DNA of 64,000 nt, taken from Poa pratensis. Taxonomy: Eukaryota > Streptophyta > Magnoliopsida > Poales > Poaceae. Location: contig CAMZMU010000012.1 in the NCBI GenBank assembly GCA_947311845.1, positions 3,200,564-3,264,563 of the forward strand, written 5' to 3'. How positions within the stretch are numbered: position 1 is the first letter of the stretch; every line of letters begins with the position of its first letter. The position numbers and the translations under genes are program-made. Of this stretch, positions 1 to 11,212 are shown piece by piece. The notes beneath the pieces were generated by a model. It was not told the origin of the DNA, did not search any database, and was given only the letters and a program-made list of their open reading frames with translations.

Positions 1-2
1 TG

Positions 3-56
3 TACTACGAGAAGACCCTGAAGTCGCTGGATGACGTGGCAGAGTTCCTCGCATGA
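3..56 (+). CDS. 3' end of an unidentified protein-coding gene
   Basis: The first bases read in frame as YYEKTLKSLDDVAEFLA followed by TGA at 54-56. Codon use is G/C-ending, as in a normal grass exon, and the sequence after the stop becomes AT-rich like a 3' UTR. Only 17 residues are visible, which is too few to name the family. The rest of the gene lies outside the window to the left. Confidence 0.55.
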   Translation, partial: YYEKTLKSLDDVAEFLA

Positions 57-290
57 TTCGTATATACTGTGTCTGTAGTTCTAGGAATGTATTGCTGTCG
101 ATCCCTTCTATGGAGCTCTAACAAAACGTGATACTGTATACATAATTACATATGAATTGCCAAGTTGCTTCGGCAGATCTGTATATATACTGGTGCTATT
201 TTTCGTGCAGTTAGTAAATTATACTCCGTACAATCTCGATTCTCAAACACCCGCATGGATGGCACAAGGTACCAGACAGTCACTAGTTCA
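57..290. other. probable 3' UTR and intergenic DNA
   Basis: AT-rich sequence directly after the stop codon of the truncated gene. It probably includes that gene's 3' UTR. No further gene or repeat was recognised before the MITE that starts at 291. Confidence 0.4.
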
Positions 291-476
291 TACTCCCTCC
301 GTTTTTTAATATAAAATGTTTTAGATATTCAACATGTTGTCTAGATACATACTAAAGTGAGTGAACATGCACACTAATACATGTCTATATACATTCTAAT
401 ACATGTCTATATACATTCGTGTACATATACATGTAGAAAAATGCTAAAACATCTTGTATTAAAAAAGGAGGGAGTA
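291..476. mobile_element. Stowaway-type MITE
   Basis: Starts TA-CTCCCTCCG and ends in its inverted complement GGAGGGAG-TA, giving the TA target duplication and terminal repeats of Stowaway (Tc1/mariner-derived) MITEs. The arms (AAAATGTTTTAG and CTAAAACATCTT) fold on each other. A 22-bp block containing ACATGTCTATATACATT is present twice in tandem near the middle, an internal duplication unusual for the family. Confidence 0.9.
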
Positions 477-815
477 TATGCATAGCAGTGGCATCACCGC
501 ATCAGGGACGAATCCAGAATTTCAATTTGGGTCTTCTGATTCTATACAATACAAAATATTAAAAAAGAATTGTCCAAGGTAATATGCATAAAAGATTAAA
601 AGTTCAATTTGACGGTAGCAACAAAACCTTTTATAATTTTTTGAACATTAAATAAAAGATTAAGGAAATTACAAGGCGAAAAAGAGTTGTGTACCTCTGT
701 CTTATGGCGTGAAATACGATAGGCTACGGCTCTACGCCTACATGTTGTTTTGAGTCGTTGAATGGGCCCGGACGAGCAGTGGCCAGTTAGATACCTGTGA
801 ATTTGAGAATACTAC
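477..815. other. AT-rich intergenic stretch, nothing recognised
   Basis: No ORF, splice-bounded exon or terminal repeat could be supported here. Confidence 0.4.
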
Positions 816-1561
816 GGGCTTCTTTGGATTGCAGAATTTTAAAAACATAGGAATAGGAAAAACGTAGGATTGGGATGTCATGTGAACAAGATTCCTACAT
901 GATTTTCAAACGCAGGAATTTTACAGCAGGTGCATTTGGATGGTGCACAGAAATTGAGCACATGAATTTTGAAGGATTGATGAGAGAGAGTAGAGAGAGA
1001 TAGAGTGAAACTACATTGGACTTTACGTAGGAAAATTAAGGGCCTCTTTGGATTGAAGGAATTTTGTAGAAAGTTTAGAGGATTCCAATCCATAGGAATT
1101 TTTTCTACGGAATGCCTTTGGATCACAGGATTGACACCATCAAATTCCTAAGAAATCTATTCATATGCCCCCATCCAAAGGAATCTCGACATGAGCTCAA
1201 ACCTCTTTTTATTTTTCCTTTGAGAAGTCCAATGCACTCACACTCTATCTCTCTCTACTCTCTACCCTCAATCCTACAAAATTCATGTGTTTGTTTCCTG
1301 TGCACATCCAAATGCATCTCTTACAAAATTCCCGTGTTTTGAAATCCTGTAGGAATTGAAGTGCATGACATCTCAATCATGTCTTTTTTCTATTCCTACG
1401 TTTTGAAAATCCTGCGATCAAAAGAGGACCTAAAATGAGGTTTGAGCTCATGTTGAGAATCTTATCCAATTGGGGTCATAGGAATGGATTCCATAGGAAA
1501 AATTCCATACGATTCAAACCCTCCAAAATTCCTACAAAAATCCTACAATCCAAAGAGGGCC
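816..1561. mobile_element. composite foldback MITE with interleaved arms
   Basis: The outer ends are GGGCTTCTTTGGATTG (816) and the complement of GGCCCTCTTTGGATTG (ending 1561), with TAC on both sides (813-815 and 1562-1564). A second left-type terminus lies at 1040 and a second right-type terminus near 1418-1431. Arm A (816-1039) pairs with about 1205-1431, and arm B (1040-1204) pairs with about 1435-1561. The order is therefore A, B, A-complement, B-complement, not one simple hairpin or a nested pair. The superfamily is not certain. Confidence 0.7.
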
Positions 1562-2237
1562 TACTTGTTATCGCCCAATGGGCTACCTATGCATCAGGGA
1601 AATTACCGGTGTTGTGGGTGTTTTACTAGTTCGAGGGTTGAGCTTGGCATGGACAAAACAATACTACCTATGCATGTCCAAGAACTACACGATTGATATG
1701 TATGTCCAAAATGTTGAATATGTATGCAAAACTTAAAACTTTGGGTGTTCAAATGTACACCCAGGCCCTACTCTGGATCTGTCCATGTGTGGCGTGTCAA
1801 AATGTTTGCCAGTGGCGTGTCAGGGCCACACCACTGCTGATGTGTCACTGGTATACTGATGGCGTACCAAGCTCACGTCACTAGTAACGCGAGTACCAGT
1901 GGTACGCCTTTACTAATATAAATGCGAGTGGCGTGGCATACATATTACACACCACTGCTGCATTTTCAGAATTCTTTTACATCAAATCGTTGTATATATA
2001 TATGATAATTTATCATCAAAATGGCATTAAGAAAAACCACGTAAACATCAGAATTTATAACACAAAAGATATGTGAACAAGTTGACCCTCTCAACAAACT
2101 AGAAACGGTAATTATTTGATCCCCATAGAGCTAATCTAGCAGCGATATATAGTCTTAACTAGAAATTAACTTCAAACTTTTAAATTATCGACCCTCTCAA
2201 CAAACAAACTAGGTAGATGATGTAGTTCATCATCATC
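1562..2237. repeat. intergenic DNA with CACTA-like subterminal repeats
   Basis: Between about 1786 and 1965 the motif AGTGGCGTG and its complement (CACACCACTG, ACCAGTGG) recur in both orientations. The same motif occurs beside the CACTA terminus at 27228 and inside the hAT element at 50701-50967. CACTA elements carry such arrays near their ends, but no CACTA terminus is visible here, so this is probably a remnant. Confidence 0.4.
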
Positions 2238-2650
2238 ATGTCCAAATTGCACATGTCGGTGTTCCTCAGGGCGACGACAATAGCTTGCCCAACCTCTAAA
2301 TCTATGTTTGAATGGAACTCCCTCCACGGTTGCGTGCCGGGAACGACGCGGCCGTCAACATCTGTGTTGTATGGAACAGTGGAGACCCTTCTTGCTTCTC
2401 CAAGGCGTAGTCCAACATTGCCGTTATCCGGGAGGCTAGTGCTTTCCACTACCGTCTTAGGTAGTTTCTGGATAACAAAAGAACTATGTCGCATACCCGC
2501 CACACCTGCATGATAACATAAGCTAAGATAAGAAGATAAAGGATTTTAGAAACATACCATCACATGATTCTTGGAGACATTTGTGTTCATCAAACGATGC
2601 ACAAAAGGCACCCCAATGTTGCTATCTCTCGGGTACATTTATTCGAAATG
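2238..2650 (-). pseudogene. B3-like domain gene fragment
   Basis: Two minus-strand exon-like blocks are separated by a short intron-like gap. The upstream block (about 2650 to 2558) includes VPFVHRLMNTNVSKNHVM and ends at a good donor (GTATGT). The downstream block (2505 to about 2240) follows a TGCAG acceptor and includes FVIQKLPKTVVE, then a W-REF and DLEVGQAIVVALRN stretch. This resembles a plant B3 DNA-binding domain, where a tryptophan precedes an L-x-VGD-like motif. The two blocks do not join in a consistent phase and no start or full domain is seen, so I read it as a degenerate fragment. The B3 assignment is moderate. Confidence 0.4.
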
Positions 2651-3081
2651 ATATCGCTGCAAGTTATCGTCTGGCATTCTTCGCCTTAAGCAATATGCAG
2701 ATATCGCTGCGGCAATAGGGTTAAGTTTGGAGAAGATTTCAAAAAGAGAATTAGAGATGACTAGAGATGTATTGAATTGTATTCTTCAAGGAGTAACATG
2801 TAAGTAAATCCTTTCCATTGCATTAGCTTACCAGAATGCGGTTAGCAGTTTAGCACAATCATAATATCTACTCACGGGATGTTGTTTTGACTATAGGTAG
2901 GTTAGAGAGCCCAAATGATTTAGTCCGGAAGATGGGCAGTGATGTTGCATTGTGTTAGACAAACAACAACTTGTATTCCACGGTGCCTAAAGGCCACAAT
3001 ATATAGTACATAAGGAAGCCAAAAGCCACGATAAAGGATAGAAGGTAAAAAGCCAAAGGCCAACATATAACTCTTAACACA

Positions 3082-3544
3082 TTGGACATTTCGAAGATAG
3101 TTGATCCAAAAAATCCTCTTTACCCTGATGACGACTGTTCTGAGAAAGTTGACTGGGACTTCGGGGTTCTTTCTCCAAAGAGGATCACAGGTCACAGCTC
3201 CTTCACTTGATGTAAAAATTGGAAGCAAATCAAAACCATGCCTGCGTGAGAATAGGAGACATGCTGGTGAGAAAAAGGCAAAGGCTATCAAGCATGATCT
3301 TTTAGACAACAGAGTAAAAATCGTAGAGATTAAATCACTAGATTCTGATGAAATTTCATCAGAACCTAGTGCTGCTATAAACTTTGAGGAACACTATGAC
3401 GAGGAAAGCATGAAAATTGATGCATCCAGTGATTCATCCCTGGAGCCGTATGATCTATCAGATGATGACACAGATTTACAGAAGAATTTCGCACATCTAA
3501 GTGATCTTGCTGTTGCACTACGAAAACCTCACGATCTAGATGGT
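3082..3544 (+). pseudogene. TELO2-like (telomere length regulation protein) gene fragment
   Basis: One exon's worth of a TEL2/TELO2-type protein, the Hsp90 co-chaperone scaffold (TTT complex) that stabilises PI3K-like kinases. The frame from about 3088 reads VDPKNPLY and VDWDFGVLSPKRIT. It then breaks, and the next frame continues with KIVEIKSLDSDE, an acidic block, SSDSSLEPYDLSDDD and VALRKP, the conserved linker of plant TELO2. The break is a 7-bp near-tandem copy: ATCACAG (3184-3190) is followed by GTCACAG (3191-3197). Removing one copy restores the frame. A donor-like GTAAGT follows at 3545. Neighbouring TELO2 exons were not found, so this is an isolated gene piece. Confidence 0.65.
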
Positions 3545-4093
3545 GTAAGTTTCCACTTACTGCTATGAATAGTTCAAGCAAAACATGTGCGTCTTCTTTT
3601 TACAGTTTTGCTAAGTCTCGGTCGGTTGAGATTTTTGATAAGCACCCAATCATATGGGCGTTAGCAGTATACCTGTCAAGAAATACAGGGACATATGCAG
3701 AAACACCAACTCAAGCTGTGGTCAGCATCGGTGGATGCAGGCATGCAGCTCTCCCACGAATTGGAAGTCAGACGGCGCCGGCAGCACGCGGCCTTCTTGC
3801 CTCTGGCTTCAGTCGCTTGATCACGACGCAATGCAGTACTACGTCGATCGGTTCGGTGAGGCAGAAAGCGAAACGCGGCGAATTCAAGTTGTTCTCGGAC
3901 TGTCAGAGACTACGTTGGCGCCACGAAAGGAAAAAGGCTGTGGCACGCGCATCCGGATCCTCGTACCAGGGGGCACCACTCGGACTCGATCCCGATCGAT
4001 CGAGGATAAAAGTTGAGGAGCCAGAGAACCATCCCCCTGCCCTGCCATCCTCGCATCAACACCAGCACACAAACAAGAAAAAGACCCACCTTT
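3545..4093 (+). promoter_or_regulatory. upstream region and leader of the cyclin-F-like gene, cut off by the Gypsy insertion
   Basis: The sequence just left of the retrotransposon (4089-4093 CCTTT) continues after it at 12298-12302 (CCTTT again), 24 bp before the cyclin start codon. About 4020-4093 is CA-rich leader-like sequence, and a TATA-like ATAAAAG lies near 4005. No separate gene is supported here, although open frames exist. Confidence 0.45.
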
Positions 4094-5176
4094 TGATGTG
4101 GGTAGGTCCCGATTTTCACGGATTTGAGCGGAGGAAACGATGAACACGAAGAACGGTGGATGAACACGAAGAACACACAAAAGGGGAATCACACAAAACA
4201 AGGATAAATAGCAAGTAGTAAACCGGCAAGACTCGATTGGTAACAAATCCCCGTGGGCAGCCCCCAATCCTCCTCTCCCAAGCACACCTTACTCTTAGGT
4301 TTGTTTGTCCAATTGGTCAACCCAACCAATCCGATAGAATCGGCAAGTAATCGCAACTACAAGCGGAGCCTTGGTATCCACGCAGGGATCTTCTCCTAGA
4401 GAGGAGGCCTTGGTTCATCTCCACATGTGGAGGTCTTGATTCATCTCCATAGGAGGAAAGAGACACTTTGAGAAGAAGGAGCAAGGCTCTACTTTAGTTC
4501 CCAAATCATAGTCTAACCCTAGATCTAGTCCAAGGGGTGCCTTAAATAATCTAGATACGAAAAGGGACGAACGGATAAGGTTTCACAGCAGATCTGGCGA
4601 GCAGTCTCCCGCACTGGCGGTAGTACCGCTGGGATAGCCGGTGGTACCGCCGGCGCGGGAGGGCTTCACTTCATCCCACGCCCCGGTACCGTCCAGTACC
4701 GCCGCCGGTACCGCTGGCAGTACCGGGTAAGGGGTCCGACAGGGGGTTTTGGCGGTAGCACGTGGTGGTAGCGGGCGCTGCCGCTGAGGTGGGGCGCTGG
4801 TCCTTCCCACGCTCGCGGTACCAGGCGATACCGCTGGCGTGGGGCTGGTTCGGCCTGCCTGGACCAGGGGCGGTAGTACCGCTTGACCTGGCGGTAGTAC
4901 CGCCGCCTGGGAGGTTCTTCTCCGTCTTCTCTTCTTCCTCTTCATCGTATTGGCTCGACTCTTGTCCATCTTCTTGCGTCGCCTCTTGGCCATCTTCATA
5001 GGGGTCTTCAGGTCCACCATAGCTGAGCACACACAAGGTATCGGAATGAAGTAGCAAACCATTCAAAGGAGTGTCGATATCACACATAGATAGGAGTGAA
5101 TTCACCTTGTCATGGATAGCTTTGACTCTAGCTCTTGTCATTGGTCCACTTGTTGTAGGAGCCGTAGGTTGGGCTC
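4094..5176 (-). repeat. 3' LTR of the Gypsy element
   Basis: Its outer end is TGATGTGGG. The inner end matches the other LTR up to about 5175, but lacks the terminal TGATGT block present at the outer end of the 5' LTR, and no polypurine tract precedes it. The pol reading frame runs straight into the LTR, through a GPMTRARVKAI segment and an acidic stretch. The LTR contains repeated GCGGTAGTACCGC units at 4617, 4870 and 4891. Confidence 0.9.
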
Positions 5177-5347
5177 CACGAGGGTGAAGCTTGGACTTCC
5201 TTGCATCCGGAAAGCGATCTTTGCGAAGGTGTAGCCAAACAAGGTCTCCTTCTTCAAATATCATGGCGCGCTTGTGTTTGTTCATCTTCGTAGCATGGTC
5301 TTTGTTGTGCTTCTCGAGTGTAGTTCTTGTTTCCTCATGGAGCTTCT

Positions 5348-6125
5348 TCATGTAAGCGGCTCGCTTGTCGAAGTCCATGTTAACTTGTCACGGAGTGGAA
5401 GTGGTAGCATGTCGAGCGCGGTGTAGGGGTTGGAGCCATAGACGACCTCGAAGGGTGTTCTCTTTGTTGCGCGATGTAGTGCTCGATTGTAGGCGAACTC
5501 GGCGTGTGGGATGCACTCTTCCCAATTCTTCAAGTTAGGCTTGATCAACACACGAAGGAGTGTAGATAGGCTTCGGTTCACCACTTCGGTTTGGCCATCG
5601 GTTTGAGGGTGGTATGCGGTGGAGAATAGTTGCTTGATTCCCATCTTGGCCATCAAAGTCTTCCAAAAATAGCTCACGAACTTGTGTCACGATCCGACAC
5701 AATGGTCTTGGGCACTCCATGAAGACGGACGATTTCCCTGAAAAACAAAGTAGCAATGTGTGAAGCATCGTCGCTCTTGTTGCAAGGTATAAAGTGTGCC
5801 ATTTTAGAGAAGCGATCAATGACGACAAAGATGGAATCCTTGTTTGTTTTAGTGCGTGGGAGTCCTAAGACAAAATCCATAGCTATATCGGACCATGGGT
5901 GATGTGGAATAGGCAAAGGTGTATATAACCATGAGAGTTTAGAGTAGACTTAGCTTTGAGACATGTAGAACATCGTCGAACTAGGCGTTCCACATCACGC
6001 TTCATTCTGGCCAATAGTAGTTGGTGGAGCATGGCGTAGGTCTTGTCGCGGCCAAAGTGACCCATGAGTGTCCTCCATGAGATTCCTTCAAAAGGACCAA
6101 ACGAAGCGAAGACTCGGGTATACAT
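5348..6125 (-). pseudogene. Gypsy integrase region (broken frames)
   Basis: Reading leftwards on the minus strand there is an HHCC-type zinc region ([23 protein letters not shown]). The DDE core follows: AMDFVLGLP supplies the first Asp, IVSDRD the second and [10 protein letters not shown] the Glu. [17 protein letters not shown] segment closes the core. The pieces lie in different frames (5883-6125, 5674-5916, 5348-5677), so no functional integrase is encoded as written. The chromodomain-like or C-terminal GPFKVL region expected before the LTR is missing. Confidence 0.9.
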
Positions 6126-6345
6126 AGTTTGTTAGCCTTAAACAAGAAACCTTTGTGCAAATAGAAATCACCAATTCCTTTGTGCTCCGAACATTGAGCG
6201 AAAATGTCTCCAAAGAAAGCATCGGTAGCATACAACTCTTTAATCTCATCCAAACCCAAGACACTAATGTCAAGACGTGTAAGTAGGTTGGCCTTGCGGG
6301 ATAGAGCATCCGCGACCACATTGTCTTTACCTTTCTTGTATTTGA

Positions 6346-7733
6346 TTACAAAGTGAAAGACTCAATGAACTCAACCCACTTAGCATGTCTTTTGTTCAAA
6401 TTTGTTTGACTTTTCAAATATTTCAAGGATTCATGGTCGGAATGAATGACAAATTCCTTAGGACGAAGGTAATGTTGCCACACATCCAAAACACGAACCA
6501 AAGCAAATAACTCTTTGTCATAAATGGGGTAATTCAAGCGAGCTCCATCTAGTTTCTCACTATGGTATGCGATGGGTCTACCATTTTGCATAAGCACTCC
6601 ACCAATGCCCAATCCACTTGCATCGCATTCAATCTCAAATGTCTTAGAGAAATCCGGAAGGGCAAGGAGTGGTGCTTCGGTTAATAACCGTTTGAGCTCA
6701 TTGAAAGCAAAATCATGTGCATTGCCCCAAATGAAAGGTACATTCTTCTTTGTAAGTTCATGGAGGGGGCAAGCAATTGTGGAAAAATCCTTGATGAAAC
6801 GGCGGTAAAATCCGGCAAAACCAAGAAAACGTCTCAACTCCTCAAGTGATGTCGGAAAAGGCCAAGTCCGAATTGCTTGTATCTTTGCTTCATCGACTTC
6901 GACTCCATCCGAAGAAACAACAAAACCCAAGAAAACAAGTTTGTTGGTGGCAAAAGTGCACTTAGAAAGATTTGCATAAAGCTTTTCATTGCGAAGAACC
7001 AACAAAACTTGAGCAACATGAGAAGTGTGCTCTTCCAAAGACTTGCTATAATAAGGATGTCGTCAAAGTATACCACAACAAATTTGCCAATGAAAGGACG
7101 CAAAACATGATTCATGAGACGCATAAAAGTAGAAGGTGCATTGGAAAGACCAAATGGCATGACGAGCCACTCATAAAGACCAAGCTTAGTTTTAAATGCG
7201 GTCTTCCATTCATCACCTTCACACATGCGTATTTGGTGATATCCACTTTTAAGATCAATTTTGGAGAATATAGCGGAACCACAAAGCTCATCGAGCATAT
7301 CATCAAGCGAGGGATAGGATGGCGATACCGAACGGTGATGGCGTTGATGGGGCGACAATCCATGCAAAGGCGAAGAGTGTTGTCGTGCTTGGGTACCAAG
7401 ATGACGGGCACGGCGCACGGACTCAAGCTCTCGCGGATATGTCCCATGGCAAGAAGTTCTTGTATTTGCCGCTCGATCTCCTTTGTCTCTCGGGGTTGGT
7501 GCGGTAAGGAGCGCGGTTTGGTAGCGGTGCGCCGGGAACAAGGTCGATGCGGTGCTCGATTCCGCGTAGAGGAGGTAGTCCCGGTGGCACTCTTGAGGGA
7601 AGACATCTTCAAAGTCCTTCAAAAGAGACAACAAAGAAGGAGGAAGGTTTGTGAAAGTGTTAGTCATAGAAACTTCACCCTTGCATATGAGCACATAGTG
7701 GAGGGTGGATGGGTTCTCTCTCAACTCCCTCAT
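6346..7733 (-). pseudogene. Gypsy reverse transcriptase and RNase H (broken frames)
   Basis: The RT segment includes [27 protein letters not shown] and the catalytic YFDDIL (coded at about 7055-7072). The connection domain ([16 protein letters not shown]) and RNase H ([36 protein letters not shown]) follow in a second frame. The switch near 7030 and others upstream (7112-7612 overlaps in a different frame) show at least two frame changes. Confidence 0.92.
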
Positions 7734-8395
7734 CTCTCTTTTGTGGCAAATAGTGTAAGTTTTGTGGGAACTCTCTTTGAAGTGTCACACTCATTTGGCT
7801 TGTGGCTCTCACTCACTTTATGGTGGGTCTCTCGCTCACCACTCATCTCACTAGACGAACGATCTTGTTGTGCCCTTGCAATAGTCTTGGCGTTGTCGGC
7901 GATGACTTGACTTGGTGTCATGGGACGAAGGACGAAGGTCTTGTCGTTGTTCTTGAAGCTATAGTAGTTTGTCCTTCCATCATGCATAGCACCCTTGTCA
8001 AATTGCCATGGACGCCCAAGGAGTAAGTGACAAACGTTCATAGGCACAACATCACAATCAACCGTATCTTCATAGGCTCCAATCTTGAAGGACACTTGCA
8101 CCATGTGTTGAATCTTGACGGCTCCGGTATCACTCAACCATTGCACATGGTAAGGATGTGGGTGCTTCTTGAACTTCAAGTTGAGCTTATCACAAAGTTC
8201 TTTGCTCGCTAGGTTGTGGCAACTTCCACCATCTATGATGACCTTGATGGACTTTCCATTGATTCCCGCTCTTGTTTGAAACAAGTTGCATCTTTGGTCT
8301 TCTTCCACTTGAACATTGGTGGTTAAGCTCTTGCCACAACCAAGGAAGGGTTTTGTCGCCATCACAATATATCTCACTTTCTTCTTCTTGAGCAC
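7730..8395 (-). pseudogene. Gypsy aspartic protease region
   Basis: A retropepsin-like segment with the active-site motif IIDGGSCHNLASK, followed by a hydrophobic block ending MNVCHLLLGRPWQFD, the usual pattern of grass Gypsy proteases. It is open for 221 codons but is in another frame from the gag part upstream and from RT downstream. Confidence 0.85.
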
Positions 8396-9855
8396 TTTGC
8401 ATTGTGGCGACCTTGTTCAAAGCATTGTACTCATCTTCACTCATAGATTCATACTCTCCCATGTCATTGATGATCATGACCTTCTTGTTGGTGCACTCAA
8501 AAGATTTGTGCCCTTGTCCGCCGCACTTGTAGCATTGCAAAGTCTTGTGCCGGACGAAGATCCTTGAGGCGCCTTGGAGGGGAGGTACTTTCTTGAAAGG
8601 TTGAGGCGCTTGAGGTGTCGATGTAGAGACTCTTGGAGGACCTCGAGTGTTCGCTTGAGGAAGAGCTTGTGAAGGTGTAGGAGTTGACGAAGAAGGCTTG
8701 TTGGCGTAGAATGCCTTTGTCTTGAGGTATTTGAGCTCTTCAAGCACGTGGCGCTCGGCCTTGGAAGCTTGATGTACTAGCTCTACCAAAGAGGCATATG
8801 GTTGGAACTCCACGATCTTCTTGATGGGATAGTTGAGGCCATTCATGAAACGAGCCATGGATTGCTCTTCGTACTCGTTGACATTGGCTCTCATCATGGA
8901 GATTTCCATTCCTTGTAGTACTCGTCAACCGACTTCAAACCTTGCTTCAACTCTTGCAACTTCTTGTATAAGTCTCTAGTGTAATGGCTTGGCACGAAGC
9001 GCTTGTACATTGTTTCTTTCATTTCAACCCAAGTGTCAATTGGTTGTTGGTGGTTAGCGACGCGAGCATCTTGTAGTTGTTCCCACCACAAGAGGGCATA
9101 CTCTTCAAACTCCATCGAGGCTAAGGCAACCTTCTTGATGTCGGAGTAGCGTTGCACGCGGAAGATCTTGTCAACCTTGAGTACCCATGAGAAGTAAGCT
9201 TCCGGATCACTTGTGCCGTAGAACTTGGGTATGTCAAAGCGGACGTTGGTCAAGTCATCATAGTCGTCACGGTGGCCACCACGTGGGAATGCACGTCCAC
9301 GTCTCCTTCGGTTGAGTCCATCACCATTGTGTTGGCTTGACTCGTTATCACTTGACTCGGAACGTTGGTGTTGGTGACGATCATGAGGAAGCTCTTGACG
9401 AGGCGCATGTTGAGGAGGTAGCTCTTGTTGAGGAACGGGTTGTTCGACATTGTTCGCATTGTCATGGTTTTGATGACGTGGCCTTGGAGGATGACGAGGG
9501 TGACGTCCTTGTTCACCAAAGTCATTCGCACCCGGAACGCCATTGTCATTAGCCAATGGGTCATGACGATCACGTTGTTGCGGTGGTGGTGATGGTATGC
9601 GTTCGCGACGATCATCATTTTGGTGAGGTTGTTCTTGATGCGCATTGGCATTGTTCGCGTGAAGATCATGTGGTTGTTCAACGTAGGAGGAGGTCGTTCA
9701 TGGGCGTCGCGCCTTGGATCATGTTGACGTTCTTGTCGAGGTTCATGACGTCCATGACGTGCTTGTGTCGACCTTGAGGTGCTTCTTGTACGGCTTGAGT
9801 GTGAAGAAGCTCGTTGTCGCGCAAGGTTGTTGATAGCTTCGGTCAACCTCTCCAT
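8190..9855 (-). pseudogene. Gypsy gag region
   Basis: The gag N-terminus MERLTEAINNLARQ starts at 9855. The retrotransposon gag core lies at 8894-9556 (FYGTSDPEAYFSWV, EFEEYALLWWEQLQ, SVDEYYKEW), and a CCHC zinc knuckle CYKCGGQGHKSFEC is coded near 8492-8540. At least two frame changes separate these three blocks. Confidence 0.9.
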
Positions 9856-9871
9856 AGTTGCTTCTTAGCAT

Positions 9872-11198
9872 CATGCGGTCGTTGAAGGTGTGTCTTGATT
9901 TTGAAGACGGCGCTCGAAGCGTCTAGTTACACGAAGAAGTGTCGCATGCCACAAGCTCCGATTGTGTGACATAGCCATGATCACCGCGAACTCCACCATG
10001 GATTTCCTCTCCGAGCTTGAGCTTCCGTTTGTACTTCCCCTAAACATTTTCTCAAGAACAAGTGAGATATGTGGTAAGAAAAACCAAGACAAACTATATC
10101 CCAAGTATAATGTGGCTTGAGAGGAGAGTATCCGGTTCTAACACCCAACACACACACTTATGAGGATAGGAAGGTATGAAGTGGCAAACGAAACAAGCAA
10201 ACCCGCGACAAGTATATTGTCAAAGGTAGAGAAAATCCACAATGATCAAATTACCAAAGAAACTCCAACCACAAATGATGAAGAAACACACACAAAAGCG
10301 AATGATGGGGTTGGGCGACCAAAGGGCGAGCACTCGAAGATAGACAACCTAACGAAGACTACGTGCTCAAATGTCACCCAACACAAGAAGGACGCTAGCT
10401 CAATTGCTTTTTGTGGGCAACGGATTTGCACAAGAGTTAACACTCACACTCACTTTGGCGGTCTTAGCTTTGTCGCAACCTACAAGAGATGAACTTGGCA
10501 CCACTTGATTCTTTTCTTTTCTCTCTTTTTTTTTGATTTTTGCTTTTTGACGATGATTCCTTCTCTTTTGCTAGTGCCAAGCTCTCTAACGATACACACT
10601 CGCCAATACTTGAAGACAAACACTCAACACGTGCAATGCCTCGCAATATCACCGAGCTAGTCCAATAGGTAAGTACACGAAAGGAAGAAGGGCTCACAAC
10701 GGATTATGATGGTGGGGAATGTCGAGTCCTTGGTGGCGTCGTCGCTTGGCGTTGATGATGCGTTGCTGCGGAAGCTTGTCGATGTCGTAGACGTAGCACA
10801 CCAAGAAAGGACTCAAACCAAAGAGGAAATGCCAAAACGAACCGAGGAAAAGAAAAATTTCTGAAAAATTGGCCCTGGCGGTAGTACCGCTTAACCGGCG
10901 GTAGTACCGCTGCAGTCGAATCTGCTCGAGTTTGACTCGATTTTGGGGATTTGGGCTCCAAAATTTCCTCGAATCCGTGGGAAATTGGCAAAATTAAGGC
11001 TAGGGAACGCAAACAAAGGTGGAGGGGGTCCTAAAGCAACAGATCCATGGACAAAAACTACCAAAAACGCAACGAATCGACAGATCGGCTCGAATCAAGG
11101 CAAGGCTATTTTTGGTGGAAATTTTCGAATTTCTCAAAAACGAAGAAAAATTTGGTGGATTTTGGTGGAAACACAAATCAAATCCGTGTCAACCTAGA
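9872..11198 (-). other. 5' untranslated region of the Gypsy element
   Basis: This lies between the primer-binding site and gag. There is no convincing coding region. It contains two more copies of GCGGTAGTACCGC (10878-10890 and 10898-10910), the same unit that is repeated in the LTRs. Confidence 0.6.
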
Positions 11199-11210
11199 GC
11201 TCTGATACCA
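11199..11210 (-). other. primer-binding site, initiator Met-tRNA type
   Basis: On the minus strand the LTR end (…CCCACATCA) is followed by two bases and then TGGTATCAGAGC, the complement of the 3' end of plant initiator methionine tRNA. This fixes the direction of the element. Confidence 0.92.
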
Positions 11211-11212
11211 TA

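Noticed and set aside
3565..4143. 192-codon plus-strand open frame upstream of and into the LTR
   Set aside because: It runs across the retrotransposon border and has no recognisable domain, so it cannot be an ancestral gene.
4671..5062. Pro/Gly/Thr-rich frames in the left LTR, with matching ones at 11781-12473
   Set aside because: They are produced by the repeated GCGGTAGTACCGC units. Only the part continuing from pol is plausibly coding.
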